Positions 33,765 through 43,869 are shown, numbered from the stretch's first letter. The stretch: DNA of 64,000 nucleotides from Kalaharituber pfeilii (GCA_015179045.1 WHUZ01000117.1:82433-146432); one strand, 5' to 3'. Notes: generated by a model from the letters alone, not told the origin. Program-made: numbers and translations.

Positions 33765-34505
33765 GGTGTATTTGTAGGGTGAGCGCTGGGAGGAAATGCC
33801 GTTATAGCGGGAGGAGAATGGGGATGAGGTTGTGGGGAAGTATGTGTCAAGGCGAGATAGACCGTAGGCCTTCCTGCTGCCGATTCCGATGTCGAGATGC
33901 TATTTGACCGGCTGGAGAAAGGCAAAGCTTGCATTGAAATCAGTATTCTAGTGACATTTCTCCGCAGCCAAGTTTGCCGACTCACCACGTTGCTTCTTGG
34001 GTGAATTGAATTTTTCTCCCACTCTAAACGAAAATCAATAAACCTCCGAGTATCCGTGGGAATTGGAGTTGCAAATGGTCGTCGCAGGTGACGTGAAAGC
34101 TCAATTGGTCCGTAATACCAATAGCGGCGAAAAGCGCACTGTTTTCCTTCGAATTTTCTTGCTGTCTCTTTTGGCTGGTGGAGCGAATCCGAATTATGGT
34201 ATTTGTTGATGTAGTACGTGGAGGGGTTTCTTGGACGTGGTAGTCGGATATATAATTTGAGCGTCAGCAATCAACGCTTGCGAGACTAGACCCCTTATGA
34301 CTATGTTTATTTATAGTGTTGCAGGGAAAGGGTGGCAGCATGACTAAGCTCCTAACCTAGCCGCTATGCAGGGGCAATCTCATGCCAAGTCCTGCGTCAT
34401 GCTCAGCGCCTGCCTCAGACAAATGCAGGGAATGTTTTTTTTTGCTGACAATCGAATAGGCATCGCTAGCTGACCTGCATGTCAGACCCGCGTCTATGAA
34501 TACGG
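33765..34505. other. F-box gene upstream region
   Basis: Probably promoter and 5' UTR. A 231-codon frame on the same strand (34270-33575) overlaps the F-box start in another frame. It has an Arg/Ser/Pro composition without a domain, so I treat it as spurious. Confidence 0.4.
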
Positions 34506-34518
34506 TTCATCGCTAATC

Positions 34519-35675
34519 TTTTTTTTTTTTTTTTTTATATCATTACTCGCTTGCCGCCTGTCAGGCTATGGCGAGGTATTGGGATAAGTACATGGATGAG
34601 ATATAGAGGTGTAGGGAAAAGGAAAAGGAAATACAGTCACTGGTCAAAAGTCTTGGTGACGCCACTTTTCTTGGCACCTCAAAATGCTTGCTTGCACAAC
34701 TTCAAACGCTCATATCTCCATGATCCATAGCTCAATTTCAGAAGTTGTACCTGCAATTGATAGCACCGTGTCTATAGTCTTGCATATCACATGCAGCAAT
34801 CATGAGAATAGTAGTAGTCAATTATATGGACCAATAAATCAGGAGCAAATTCTAGCATTTTTTACCTAAATTCTCTCTGCATAATAGTGTAGTTCCATAC
34901 AAGGAGAATATTTTTGGGGCTAGTAAATTTTGCTATGAAAATACATATTGAGTCCATCTTATTTCATATTTTTGATATTTTTTATGTTGTGTTGCGGGTT
35001 CTGTGTGGAGCTATTTATTTCCAGACACCGATATTTGACCCTAAAATGACAGTTTTGTATGGGAATTTGGCAATCTTGGCGTTCTTTGAAGTTTGCGATT
35101 TTATCTCGGCAGCCACATGACCCCAACATCTGTTCTACAACCGGAACCATGAAGTTTCAGGTAGTACCGATCATAGAAAAAATCCTGTTTGTCTATCTAG
35201 TTGTGGTGCTAAAGATACATCACATTTCAAAAAGTCACAGTTTTTGTATGGAATACCTAGTCATCAATAACTTTTTGTAGATATTACACTGCAATCAGTG
35301 TGCTATAAGTATATCCTGTGCTGTAGCATAAACCATACTGCTTACACTATCACCAGTTCAAGTTGTAGGTTAATTGGGTCACTTCTTGTGGAGATATCTC
35401 AATTTTTGTTCATATGGACATTGTCGCCGCTTGGTGCTCAGATCGCTTTCACCAAGACTTTTGACCAGTGACTGTAAGAAATATGACTAAGATAAAAGCT
35501 ACCGCTGCATCCTCCCTCCGTCCTCCCCATTAGACTCTGGAGTTGATCTCCCTCTCCTTCTCTTGGTTTTGGGGGCTGCCGGATAGCTGCCATACCCCCA
35601 GGCCATCTCTTCTTCCATACCCTGCACTCCTCCAGTAGGTGTGTGGTCGTCTCCTCCGCCTCCCCACACCACCTA
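34519..35675 (-). mobile_element. 5'-truncated LINE (family A tail), split by a Tc1-like element
   Basis: Duplication ttcatcgctaatc at 34506-34518 and 35676-35688. LINE sequence is 34519-34631 and 35477-35675. The latter encodes on the minus strand the ORF2 knuckle NRWCGEAEETTTHLLEECRV. The tail's inner stem is GCCT/AGGC instead of GCCC/GGGC, so pairing is kept by a two-sided change. Insert length without the nested element is about 310 bp. Confidence 0.85.
34634..35474. mobile_element. Tc1-like non-autonomous element
   Basis: 841 bp flanked by TA (34632-34633, 35475-35476). Ends cagtcactggtcaaaagtct and its reverse complement match the style of Tc1 termini. No transposase motif in its AT-rich interior. 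Confidence 0.85.
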
Positions 35676-36147
35676 TTCATCGCTAATCGGTCAACCTATT
35701 CCACTGATATTGGCGAATCGTTCGTGATTCGAATTACGATGTAGATGCTCACCGAAACCATACAGCCTTATGGAATGGGTTGACAGCAGTCTTGTAACCA
35801 GACGTTGACTAGGTTGACACAGCTCAACAACCACCTCAGGACGAGCGTTTGGAAGCGACTCCACAACCAACACGTCCCCCACAGCGAAAATTATATAGAT
35901 CAAAAGCCCTCAGCGAGCTGAGTCTTTTGATCCGAATTTTATTCCCAAAGACCTAAAGAGACGTTTTTCCCCCGAGGGGGAATTTTCGAGGGAATCTGTC
36001 GCTCACCACCTCCGTTGCCAACACATCGACGCGCCAAGACCATCTGATTGACCAGAGGATGCGATTCAAAGCCAGCTTGACTCCAAACCTTCTGACCAAG
36101 CTCAAATTGGCAAAGCAGGTAAAATATAGAGCTGGCTCTGTGAATTC

Positions 36148-36741
36148 AGGATGCGATTTCACTGGGGTGCCTGGACAATAAGGACAGGGGGATTAGCAGG
36201 GGTTCCGTCTGGCTCTATTGATGTGAAAAATATTTGTTTACTTTTAACACATATCAATCATACGTGCCTTTATACCGATTATACTTATCTTTATACCTGT
36301 TCTCGCACTCCTACACATCCACAATGCTATCTGAACATTTGCTAATAATGCATCAGAGAGTCCTTAATATCCGCATAGCACAATTTAGATTACTGCAGCA
36401 AGAAAGAGCTCGCATTGCTGGCAAAAGAGGGGATTCTCCTATGGGTGGGCGATTAGACCTTAATGCACTTGCTGATGTGTTCTCGTATGGCATAGAGTTC
36501 TCGTGTGGTATAGAGTTTGTATGTGCATACAATTGATTTTTTTTCAGCCAATTTCTACGTACGTACAATTGATTTTTTCTATGAATTTGTTAAAGCCACG
36601 TTAACTGAAAAAAACACAATTTTCTCAGCCAGTCTGGCTGGCTTTTGACCCATGCTGGCTTTATCGCAAGGGTGTTGATCCGGGGTCCTGGTCGTCGTGC
36701 CAGGGCCCCTGCAAATAGAGCCAGTTGACTTCGCATCCTCT
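36148..36741. mobile_element. possible MITE inside the half-LINE
   Basis: The left end aggatgcgatttcactgg and right end ccagttgacttcgcatcct are inverted repeats of about 19 bp with a few mismatches. Sequence between them has no counterpart in the second half-LINE. Target duplication not resolved. Confidence 0.45.
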
Positions 36742-37009
36742 CTAATATGTCGAGGGAATGGTCTGTAGCTTGGGCGAGGATGGGGGGGAAGTTGAGGGAC
36801 GCGGGCACGGGAGGGATCGGGGCGGTGCTCACCGCTTACTGGAAATACGTGAACGCGACAAACGAGAGACCGGGGGACGGCTAGGGGCTTGGTATGAGAC
36901 TAGGGGGACGGGACGATAATGTCTTTCGAGTTCGACGGTTACAAAGTTCCAACACTCACCACCTCCACCACCACCACCGCCACCACAGACACTGGGGTTC
37001 AGCCCCATC

Positions 37010-37663
37010 ATGTCGGTGGAGACGCCTCCAGTGGAGCCAACGCCACCACCACCACCACCACCACCACCACCGCCACCACCGCCACCGCCGCCACCACCAC
37101 AGACTCCCGTCGGAGGTAAGGAGAAGCGGGCGGCATCACCGCCGATTTCGACCAGGACAAGGAAGAGAAAGGCACCCCGCCTTGGCGAAGGCCCACCGAC
37201 ACCACCTGCATCAGCGCAGCCACCATCGCCACCACAGCCACCACCACCACAGTCACGGGAGGCACCACCTGCGCCACCACCACCACCACCATCACCACCA
37301 TCGCCGCCGAAGAGACAACCGCTGCCGACTCAAGAGGAGGCGTTTCGCGGTCGATCCAAGGGGAAAAGGCGGACACCTCCACCGAAGCCGAGGGACAAGG
37401 TCAAGACCGGGATCGTTGTACACGGGGTTGCGTTGAGAAGGGACTTGGGGAAGGTACAACGATGGCTGGGCGAAGACAATAAGGACCTAAAGAAGATTGT
37501 TGGGGTTCGCTGGTTGCGAAGGAAGGACATACTGTTGGGGGAAGGGAAGAAGACGAGCTCGATAGTGGTTTTTCTGGAGGACCAGCAGGACGTTGACAAG
37601 GTTAGGCTCGGAGGAAGATGGTTGAGGGCGTGCCAGTACGAGGCCGAAAGGGGACGGAGGTGA
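37010..37663 (+). CDS. LINE ORF1-like (gag-like) protein
   Basis: A 217-residue frame from ATG 37010 (the open frame starts slightly upstream, after a TAA). Residues 8-30 are a polyproline run, followed by a Pro/Arg/Lys-rich region. The last 95 residues are a compact domain: GIVVHGVALRRDLGKVQRWL, then IVGVRWLRRKDIL and KTSSIVVFLEDQQDVDKVRL. The second half-LINE encodes the same domain (GIVVRGIPLRKDLGNVRRWM). The domain matches the RNA-binding end seen in fungal Tad-like ORF1 proteins as I recall them. It probably packages LINE RNA. No zinc knuckles follow. The frame ends at GRWLRACQYEAERGRR, 150 bp before the tail. Confidence 0.6.
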   Translation: MSVETPPVEPTPPPPPPPPPPPPPPPPPPPQTPVGGKEKRAASPPISTRTRKRKAPRLGEGPPTPPASAQPPSPPQPPPPQSREAPPAPPPPPPSPPSPPKRQPLPTQEEAFRGRSKGKRRTPPPKPRDKVKTGIVVHGVALRRDLGKVQRWLGEDNKDLKKIVGVRWLRRKDILLGEGKKTSSIVVFLEDQQDVDKVRLGGRWLRACQYEAERGRR

Positions 37664-37935
37664 GGCAGACGGCTGGCCGCTTTTCCCCCGCAACACAAAT
37701 GGTAACAGCGGGAAATACATGTATTTAGGTCAGGGTTAGGATTGGTGTTTTTTTAGGCGGGAATGTTTCTGTCGCTGTTTTTAACCTTCTTTTTACTTAT
37801 TTAGCTAAACATCGCCATAGCCCTTAGGGCGGCCTGCGATAAATGATATAAAAAAAAAAAAAAAAAAAAAAAGACTAGGTTGACAGCTAATACAGCAACA
37901 ACAAAAAAGCAAAATTTACTATCACCAGATTCATA

Positions 37936-37992
37936 ATTTTTTTTTTTTTTTTATATCATTAATCGCTTGCCGCCCTGTGGGCTATAGCGATC
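37936..37992 (-). mobile_element. LINE-tail insert, family A
   Basis: 57 bp; duplication ccagattcata at 37925-37935 and 37993-38003. It lies only 63 bp from the end of the half-LINE. Confidence 0.9.
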
Positions 37993-38290
37993 CCAGATTC
38001 ATACGCGCTTCAGATTTTTACTCACTCGCTGTAGGAAAAAAAGAAAGAAATGGGAAGCAAGAATTGACACAGGGTTGGCACTATTGTCGCTTACCTGTTA
38101 GTGACCGATCTCTTGGCACTCCTCCTGCAACTTCCACATGCAATATCTTCGGCGTCAGGCATGCTAGCAACATGAGGTAAGTTGCGAAATATACAGCAGA
38201 TGTGCTTGAATATTTAGAGAATATTTGATGGCTACACCGTTTTCAATGATATGTAGGGAAAGTATAGCATTCAATCCCCCTCTTACATAG

Positions 38291-39050
38291 CTAATGAATC
38301 CAACAGGCCAGGCCGGTTCAGGCCAATCAGGCCGGTTCAGGCCATTCAGGCCGGTTCAGGCGCCCTGCCATGGCGAACAGCTACAAGCGGGGTCATGTGA
38401 TATATAAAAAAAAAAAAAAAAAGGCCGGTTCAGGCCAATTAAACGAATCACTCCACAGCTATCCAGCTGAATTGAGGCCAGTATTTACCAGATTGTTTGA
38501 GTATTTAGATGAGTAGAATCTCCCGTATGTCTAGAATTTCAAACAGCAGCGGTCTACGACTTTTGTCAAGTATGTATCACACTTTGTATTCAAGTATATA
38601 TACTAAAAAATAATTTAGAAATGATGGACCTTCCAGATAATACAACAGACTGGACCCAATTCTTCGATGATGATACCTGATGCGCAACTGTCAATTACTG
38701 ATAGTGGAAATATCCAGGATTATTAAAATCTAATTCACCTGGGTTAAATTCCAAAATCGCTTGAATTTACGTGAATGGCCTGGTCGGCCTGGACTGGCCT
38801 GAATGGCCTGAACCTGCCTGATTGGCCTGGACCGGCCTGAATGGCCTGAACCGGCCTGAATGGCCTGAACCGGCCTGAATGGCCTGGACCGGCCTGATTG
38901 GCCTGATTGTTTCAGGCCGCCTGGGCCGGTCCAGGCGGCCCTCACGGCCTGGCCTGATTGTTCAGGCCAGGCCAGGCCCAGAATTTCACGGTCCAGGCCA
39001 GTCCAGGCCTCCGGTTGGCCTGGCCTGGCCTGGCCTGTTGGATTCATTGG
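38291..39050. mobile_element. GGCC-array TIR element, 8-bp duplication
   Basis: Duplication ttacatag at 38283-38290 and 39051-39058. Ends ctaatgaatccaacaggcc and its near-exact reverse complement. Both subterminal regions are arrays of ggccggttcaggccattcag-like units (a short one on the left, about 290 bp on the right). The interior (38435-38755) has no intact frame. The 8-bp duplication suggests hAT. Confidence 0.8.
38361..38421 (+). mobile_element. LINE-tail insert, family B
   Basis: Duplication aggccggttcagg at 38348-38360 and 38422-38434, inside the GGCC array. Since the array itself is repetitive, the duplication is supported mainly by the exact junctions. Confidence 0.8.
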
Positions 39051-39080
39051 TTACATAGCGAAGGATCACATACACTAAAC

Positions 39081-39138
39081 GCCCTGCCATGGCGAACAGC
39101 TGCAAGCGGGGTCACGTGAAATAAAAAAAAAAAAAAAA
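39081..39138 (+). mobile_element. LINE-tail insert, family B
   Basis: 58 bp, duplication acatacactaaac at 39068-39080 and 39139-39151; a clean example. Confidence 0.92.
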
Positions 39139-39254
39139 ACATACACTAAACACTACATCACTATCCTCAACTATAGCCCTTTGGTATGAGACTAAGCCCT
39201 TTGCACTCTCAAATGAATATAGAAAAAGGTAGCTAAGTTAAATGGTGACGGAAT

Positions 39255-39641
39255 TGTTGAAAATGGTATAGTACAACGTTCAGTCTTTCCACCCGGTTCT
39301 GTTCTTCTATATCATTCTCTAATATTCTACTACTTTCTAGTTTTCTCTTATACGTCATGTATTCATTTGTCATGCATCATGCATTCTAGATATTTCTGTC
39401 TCTGCGTTCTTTACTCTTGACACTTCTAGATATTTCTGTCTCTTCTTTCTTTACTCTTGACACTTCTAGATATTTCTAAAGTCATGTGAGCATCACGTTA
39501 CATACACGTGACTTGCTTCTTCATTCCTTATTTGGAAATATCTACATTTTCTTTGTACTCGAGAGCTCAGTTATAAATAGGTCTCGAATTTCCTCCTGTA
39601 CGTAGGTTGAACTTTAATGAATCAACTTGGTTCTTCCAACA
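39255..39641 (+). mobile_element. solo LTR (LTR4 family)
   Basis: 387 bp, tgttgaaaatggtatagtac to cttccaaca, with duplication ggaat at 39250-39254 and 39642-39646. It also has the motif ataaatagg (about 39573), a TATA-like box. Confidence 0.9.
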
Positions 39642-40171
39642 GGAATAAAGTTGGTGTGGATTTCTGTAGCCTCAAAAGCAGTCACCGAAATTTGAAAGTG
39701 CAGGAAGTGCTAAGAAATCGATAGACCTTGCACCTGAGGTCCGTTTAGCATACATAGACCATTTGAACTCGATTGAAGATAAATCTGCTTTCGCTTTTTA
39801 CTACAACAAAGAGGCGACTTGAGAATGCGTACATGAGTAGTGACATAGAGATCATGACAATTCACTTCCGGGATCTAATTATTACTCAATCCGGTATATA
39901 GGTCTAGTGTCAGCTTACCATATTGGCCAATCGTATCCTTTGGGTGTAGTGGCCAGAACGGACCTGATATCGACAGTCCGCCAATCATTTGCCGCGGTCG
40001 AAAGAAGGGAGGGAAATATATATATATTTTGTGCGATCAATTTATGTTTGTTTCCTTGGGTATTTTCACTTGGTATCTTTGCATGCTCCCAGCCAGTTGG
40101 GGCACATTTGATCCAATAGAGGAATCAGCGAGGAACAGGGGACGATACTAACGACTTTTCTTAATCTGGGC

Positions 40172-40632
40172 ATGCTACAGGGAGTGGTGGCGATACGTCT
40201 CTGTAATGTTGGAACTGAGGTGACTCGCATATATAAGGACCATAAGCGCGAACAGGGTTTCGACTACAATCTGGACTCACGTTGGATATTGATATGGCAA
40301 TTGCCCAATTGTGTGGGTGGTGGGTTCATGGTAAGTTCGGCTAGCACTCAAGGCGGTGTATTTGATCTGACGAACAGTTCAGAAGATATGATGAATGTCA
40401 GATAATGGCCACGAGTGAAGTTGAATTCTACGGGACTAAGGGGACACCACTGTCACATGCACCTCTACTCCGGCGCGCCAACATGCATATTATGACATTA
40501 CCGACGGCACCGCTCCTAGGAATGTCACTAGAGGCAACATACGATTTTCGTAATTTTTTTTTTTTTTATTTCATTAATCGCGTGCCGATCCTTGCTAGTC
40601 CTCTGCGTAGCTTATATAGCACATTTATGTGA
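40172..40632 (+). CDS. gene-like spliced unit, copy 2, unknown function
   Basis: Exons 40172-40330 and 40402-40632; the same 71-nt intron as copy 1 (GTAAGT...GTCAG). The copy 1 start codon is ACG here, so translation could begin at the next ATG (MLQGVVAIRLC). Alternatively the perfect TACTAAC at 40147-40153 plus CAG at 40181 marks an upstream intron and the real start lies further 5'. Exon a differs from copy 1 in six codons, all changing the residue, including loss of two cysteines (QGCNCNLD becomes QGFDYNLD). The C-terminus again runs into the embedded LINE tail. No family recognised. Confidence 0.4.
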
Positions 40633-40687
40633 CTGCAATTCCGTCGCATATCGCTTGCATATGTATATCCACCGACCGCCCGCCCTA

Positions 40688-41248
40688 TGTCACGGCTTGG
40701 CGTGCCATGGCGGCAGAGGGAAGCTGATTACTGTTGAAGAATATGCAGAGCTGAAGTGAAACATCGTGCACAGTGGTTGGGTGTGCTGAAACATATGCAA
40801 CCTGAGCTGTGGCCATGATTCAGACTGACGTTTCATGATTCTATGGTCTTCTATTTCCTATACCAATTATATCCTCTTTGTAGTCTGAATCCGCTGCTAT
40901 GCGCAACCTCATTCCGCACCAATGATTGTTTAGTTGGGTACGAAGGTACTTCCTGAATTTTGCTGTATAAATAGGGCCGTTTTGGGACGCATATTTGGGG
41001 TTATTCTATAGGAATTAATAAACAGTATCCCACCGCACTTTAGCTCGTAATCTGTAGTTTTACCACAATTACTAGTACGTGTGGACGTCTAAGGGAGCCA
41101 AGATCCTTGACCACGTGCGCAAACGTAAGCGAGTCGCTGACCGGCCCGTACGGATACTCCTATATATACCGACCGCACTACCGGGTGGTACCGGTAGTTC
41201 TACCTTTCGGTGCAACGGTTTGCAAACGGTCGGTTGCAATCCGTAACA
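40688..41248 (-). mobile_element. solo LTR (LTR1 family) split by another solo LTR
   Basis: Minus-strand LTR1: tgttacggattgcaaccgac begins at 41248 and cgtgaca ends at 40688. The flanks do not match (cccta to the left, ggtcg to the right), unlike the other LTR1 copies, so it looks like a recombinant between two different LTR1 insertions. The LTR at 40732-41067 is nested inside. Confidence 0.8.
40732..41067 (+). mobile_element. solo LTR (LTR2 family) nested in LTR1
   Basis: 336 bp, tgttgaagaatatgcagagc to ttttaccaca, with exact duplication attac at 40727-40731 and 41068-41072. It contains a TATA-like tataaatag at about 40966 and aataaa near 41017, as expected for an LTR promoter and poly(A) signal. 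Confidence 0.88.
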
Positions 41249-41606
41249 GGTCGCGACTGAAAGGCGGTCGGCGGAGTGGTGGTGTGAGATGCTGCAGCAG
41301 CGGCTCGAAGGGGCTAAGACTAAGAGGTGGTGGGGGCGGGGCGGTCGGTTCATGAGGTGTAAGTTTTGTCAACTTTCCTATGACCTTGTAATTAGTTGAA
41401 CTAGAATGCTGTTGTTTCCATATGGAGGTAACACCAAGCGCCATGGATAGGGGCAGAATTGCGACCCGGGGAATACCGGTAAGGCTGATCACCATCTTGT
41501 TCAATAAGATAAACTGTACTGCATCAGCAAAAACGGAAAATCGCCCTGAAGCACCCGGGGGGCTGAATACCCCCCAAGCGCCTTGAGCGCCCTGGATGCA
41601 CGTCAT
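41249..41606 (-). repeat. dispersed repeat, copy 1
   Basis: Reverse complement of about 61290-61570, with an open frame (MVISLTGIPRVAILPLSMAL and on) in both copies. It ends abruptly at the LTR1 boundary. The protein-like frame is proline-rich downstream and I do not recognise it. Confidence 0.6.
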
Positions 41607-41820
41607 CTACTCATTGTAATCTGGCGCACTAAACAAGGCTCTGTGCGCCCTGGATGCACGTCATCTATTCATTGCACCCTGGCGCAGTAACTAAGGCTCT
41701 GTGCGCCCTGAATGCACCTCATCTATTCATTGTAACGTCCTATGCACCCCGGATGCATGTTACCTGTTGATCATAACTAGACGCACTAACTAAGGCTGTT
41801 TACACCCAGACAGTTTCCAG
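41587..41820. repeat. 58-bp tandem repeat, about four units
   Basis: Units starting gcgccctggatgcacgtcat at 41587, 41645 and 41703, then a diverged one at about 41742. Single related units occur near 52485-52560. Confidence 0.7.
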
Positions 41821-42037
41821 ATGCCTCTATTACGTCTCTGCGCAACTGATAAGTGTGCCATGTACTTTCACGGTATTAACCACTTATAGACACTGAAGAA
41901 GCTTTTTTACAATAGCAAGTACTGCAGATAGAACGCCTTGTTTGACAACTGATTATGTATATCTAGCTATTGTGATCTATATCCAGGTGCCCCTTCATCA
42001 TCCTATCATGCCATACCATTATCAGTCACCCTACCGC
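41821..42037. other. intergenic, no gene seen
   Basis: Nothing recognised. Confidence 0.35.
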
Positions 42038-42048
42038 TCCTGCTTCAT

Positions 42049-42104
42049 CTTGCTGTAGCCTGATAGGCGGTATGCGAGTAATAAAATAAAAATAAAAAAA
42101 AAAA
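42049..42104 (+). mobile_element. LINE-tail insert, family A, diverged
   Basis: 56 bp; duplication tcctgcttcat at 42038-42048 and 42105-42115. The sequence has diverged (gtagcctgataggcggtatg) but still pairs (GCCT/AGGC inside, CTTGC/GCGAG outside with one G-T pair). Confidence 0.8.
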
Positions 42105-42193
42105 TCCTGCTTCATGTAATATAGTCCATTTTGCCACTCTCGCTGCAATAGAGAATTCGGCTCATTGTGGTGCATCGAGGAGCATTGAGGAGA

Positions 42194-42394
42194 ATTTTTT
42201 TTTTTTTTTTTTTTTTATTTCATTACTCGCGTGCCGCCCTATGGGCTATGGCGAGGTATATATAAACTAGAACTAACACAAAAGACTGACTAAAAACTAA
42301 ATACAAGTATTGCCCGCTTGTCCTCCGTGATGCGGGTAGAACAACACCCAACGTCTATTTCCTTCCCCTGTCTGTCTCATACACGCACGACTTT
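42194..42394 (-). mobile_element. 5'-truncated LINE (family A tail), 201 bp
   Basis: Duplication agcattgaggaga at 42181-42193 and 42395-42407. Resembles the 215-bp copy at 56494-56708, including tatttccttcccctgtctg. Confidence 0.88.
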
Positions 42395-42861
42395 AGCATT
42401 GAGGAGAGCTGCCCTACCTGTCAATAGCTTTTTCTGCCAAATGTCATGCTGTTAAGAGGGGCCTGCCATACCTGTAAATATGTGCTGCAACAGTCGCGTC
42501 AACAAACATAAACAAACATGTTCTGAGCGCGTCGGCACGTTGTATCACCAACCTAGTCAACACTGAACTTGACGTCAGAATGAGGGGTAATTCCTGCAGT
42601 ATTAACCGGCAACCTGGAAGTGTACTGAGCAACAGCCTATCATCCTATATTGGGTTGCCAGCCGACCCATGTGAGTAACAACCAGCGGCTGTAGTGGCCG
42701 ACCCAATGAGCAGCCCGATAAGCAGTCCAATAAGCAGCCGAGTAAGTGACTCTGCGAGTAGCCCAGGTTCTAAAGCTCCCTTTGCAACAGTTAAAGTTTA
42801 TTTCAATTGAGTAGTGGGCATCCATGACCAAAACAAAGGTTGCGTTCAGGCGTATCTACTC

Positions 42862-42922
42862 GTCCTGCCATGCGAAGAGCCGCATGCGGGTCATGTGACA
42901 AAAAAAAAAAAAAAAAAAAAAA
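42862..42922 (+). mobile_element. LINE-tail insert, family B
   Basis: Duplication aggcgtatctactc (42848-42861) against aggcgtacctactc (42923-42936), one mismatch. Confidence 0.85.
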
Positions 42923-43168
42923 AGGCGTACCTACTCAGCGCCCTGATGCAACCCACCTTTCGTATTGCGCCCTGTGCGCCCCAGCGTTCTGACGCTAGAT
43001 CTTACACCCTGTCGCATCCTGATGCCACAAGTGAACCTTTGATCAATGATTATTGCATTTGGGTATCCACAATGCAATTACAATAATTGACCTGCAGCCC
43101 GACGCTGGCTGTCGGCGTGAGGCCCTTAATTTGTATATATCGCCTTCAGCATGCCGATTCCATTTCCT

Positions 43169-43510
43169 CTCAATATCTCATGCGCGCAGTAAATACTCAA
43201 TATACTTAACATGTTCAATATCTCATGCGTGCGCTCAATATACTCAATACTCTCTATACCTCATGTGTGCAGTCAATATGCTTAATATTCTCTGCAACTC
43301 ATGGCATGCTCAATGTGCTTAATACTCTCTACATCTCATTTGCACTGCGAAAGTGGCCAATTCCTAGCCCGGGTCGGGAATTCATGCCCAATATGCTGAA
43401 CAGGCTCAATATGCCCAATATTCTCTACTCTCTATATCTCATACCCGCACTCCATATGCTCGATACGCTCAACTGGTCCAATCTGCTCAATATCTTCAGG
43501 GCAGTCAATT
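43169..43510. repeat. degenerate tandem repeat
   Basis: Repeats of ctcaatatgcttaatactct plus ctatatctcatgcgcgcagt with variable spacing (roughly 20-60 bp). It forms the core of the 42480-43830 inverted repeat. Confidence 0.6.
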
Positions 43511-43869
43511 ATCTCAATCTGGCAAGTATGCCTGAGCTGCCCTGTTAGGACATTGCTAATTTGGGACGAACCATACGCTGGTGCGCCAAAATCTGCTGTT
43601 AGTGAATTCAGCTCATCAGGCCGCGCGTTGGGCCGCTCATTAGGCTGCTCGTTGGGCCGCTCATTGGGCCGGCCACTACAGCCGCTGGTTGTTACTGATA
43701 TAGGTCGGCTGGCAACCCAAGGTAGGATGATAGGCTGCTGATCAGTACACTTGCAGGTTGCCGGTTAATACTGCTAGGATTATCTCCCACTCTGACATCA
43801 CAACTAGGCTACTGGCAGACATGTGCAATATGCTAATGCATAGAGATTGTATTTGTTGACGCGAATATT

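Larger units (their letters stand above)
35820..37872 (+). mobile_element. ORF1-only 'half-LINE' with family A tail
   Basis: Duplication gactaggttgaca at 35807-35819 and 37873-37885, so both ends are exact. The 5' part (gacgagcgtttggaagcgac and on) is shared with the copy at 57925-59313. Then comes an ORF1-like frame, about 170 bp of 3' UTR, the family A tail and poly(A). There is no RT or RNase H. A MITE-like insert at 36148-36741 lies in the 5' region. It resembles half-L1 (HAL1) elements of mammals in layout. Confidence 0.8.
39160..40687 (+). repeat. inverted duplication, copy 2
   Basis: Reverse complement of 26404-28855 without the LINE insert. From 39642 to about 40150 the two copies are identical by eye; nearly all differences lie in the LTR and in the gene-like unit. 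It ends abruptly at 40687 against an LTR1 element, where copy 1 continues. Confidence 0.85.
42480..43830. repeat. large inverted repeat with a repeat-rich core
   Basis: The left arm (about 42480-42770) and right arm (about 43600-43830) are inverted copies of about 250 bp (for example cggctgtagtggccgaccca against ggccggccactacagccg). Short arrays of gccgctcattgggccg lie at the inner edge of the right arm. The outer edges pass into the satellite described at 43870-44770. Confidence 0.65.

Noticed and set aside
33575..34270. 231-codon minus-strand frame starting MLTLKLYIRL
   Set aside because: It overlaps the F-box gene start in another frame, is Ser/Pro/Arg rich and has no domain; the F-box reading is clearly better.
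36894..37436. His/Arg-rich 180-codon frame and an antisense Val-rich frame
   Set aside because: Both are alternate readings of the CCA/CCG repeat that encodes polyproline in the LINE ORF1 frame.
38291..39050. GGCC arrays considered as a CRISPR-like repeat array
   Set aside because: Units are contiguous without unique spacers, and they sit inside elements with 8-bp duplications in a eukaryotic genome.
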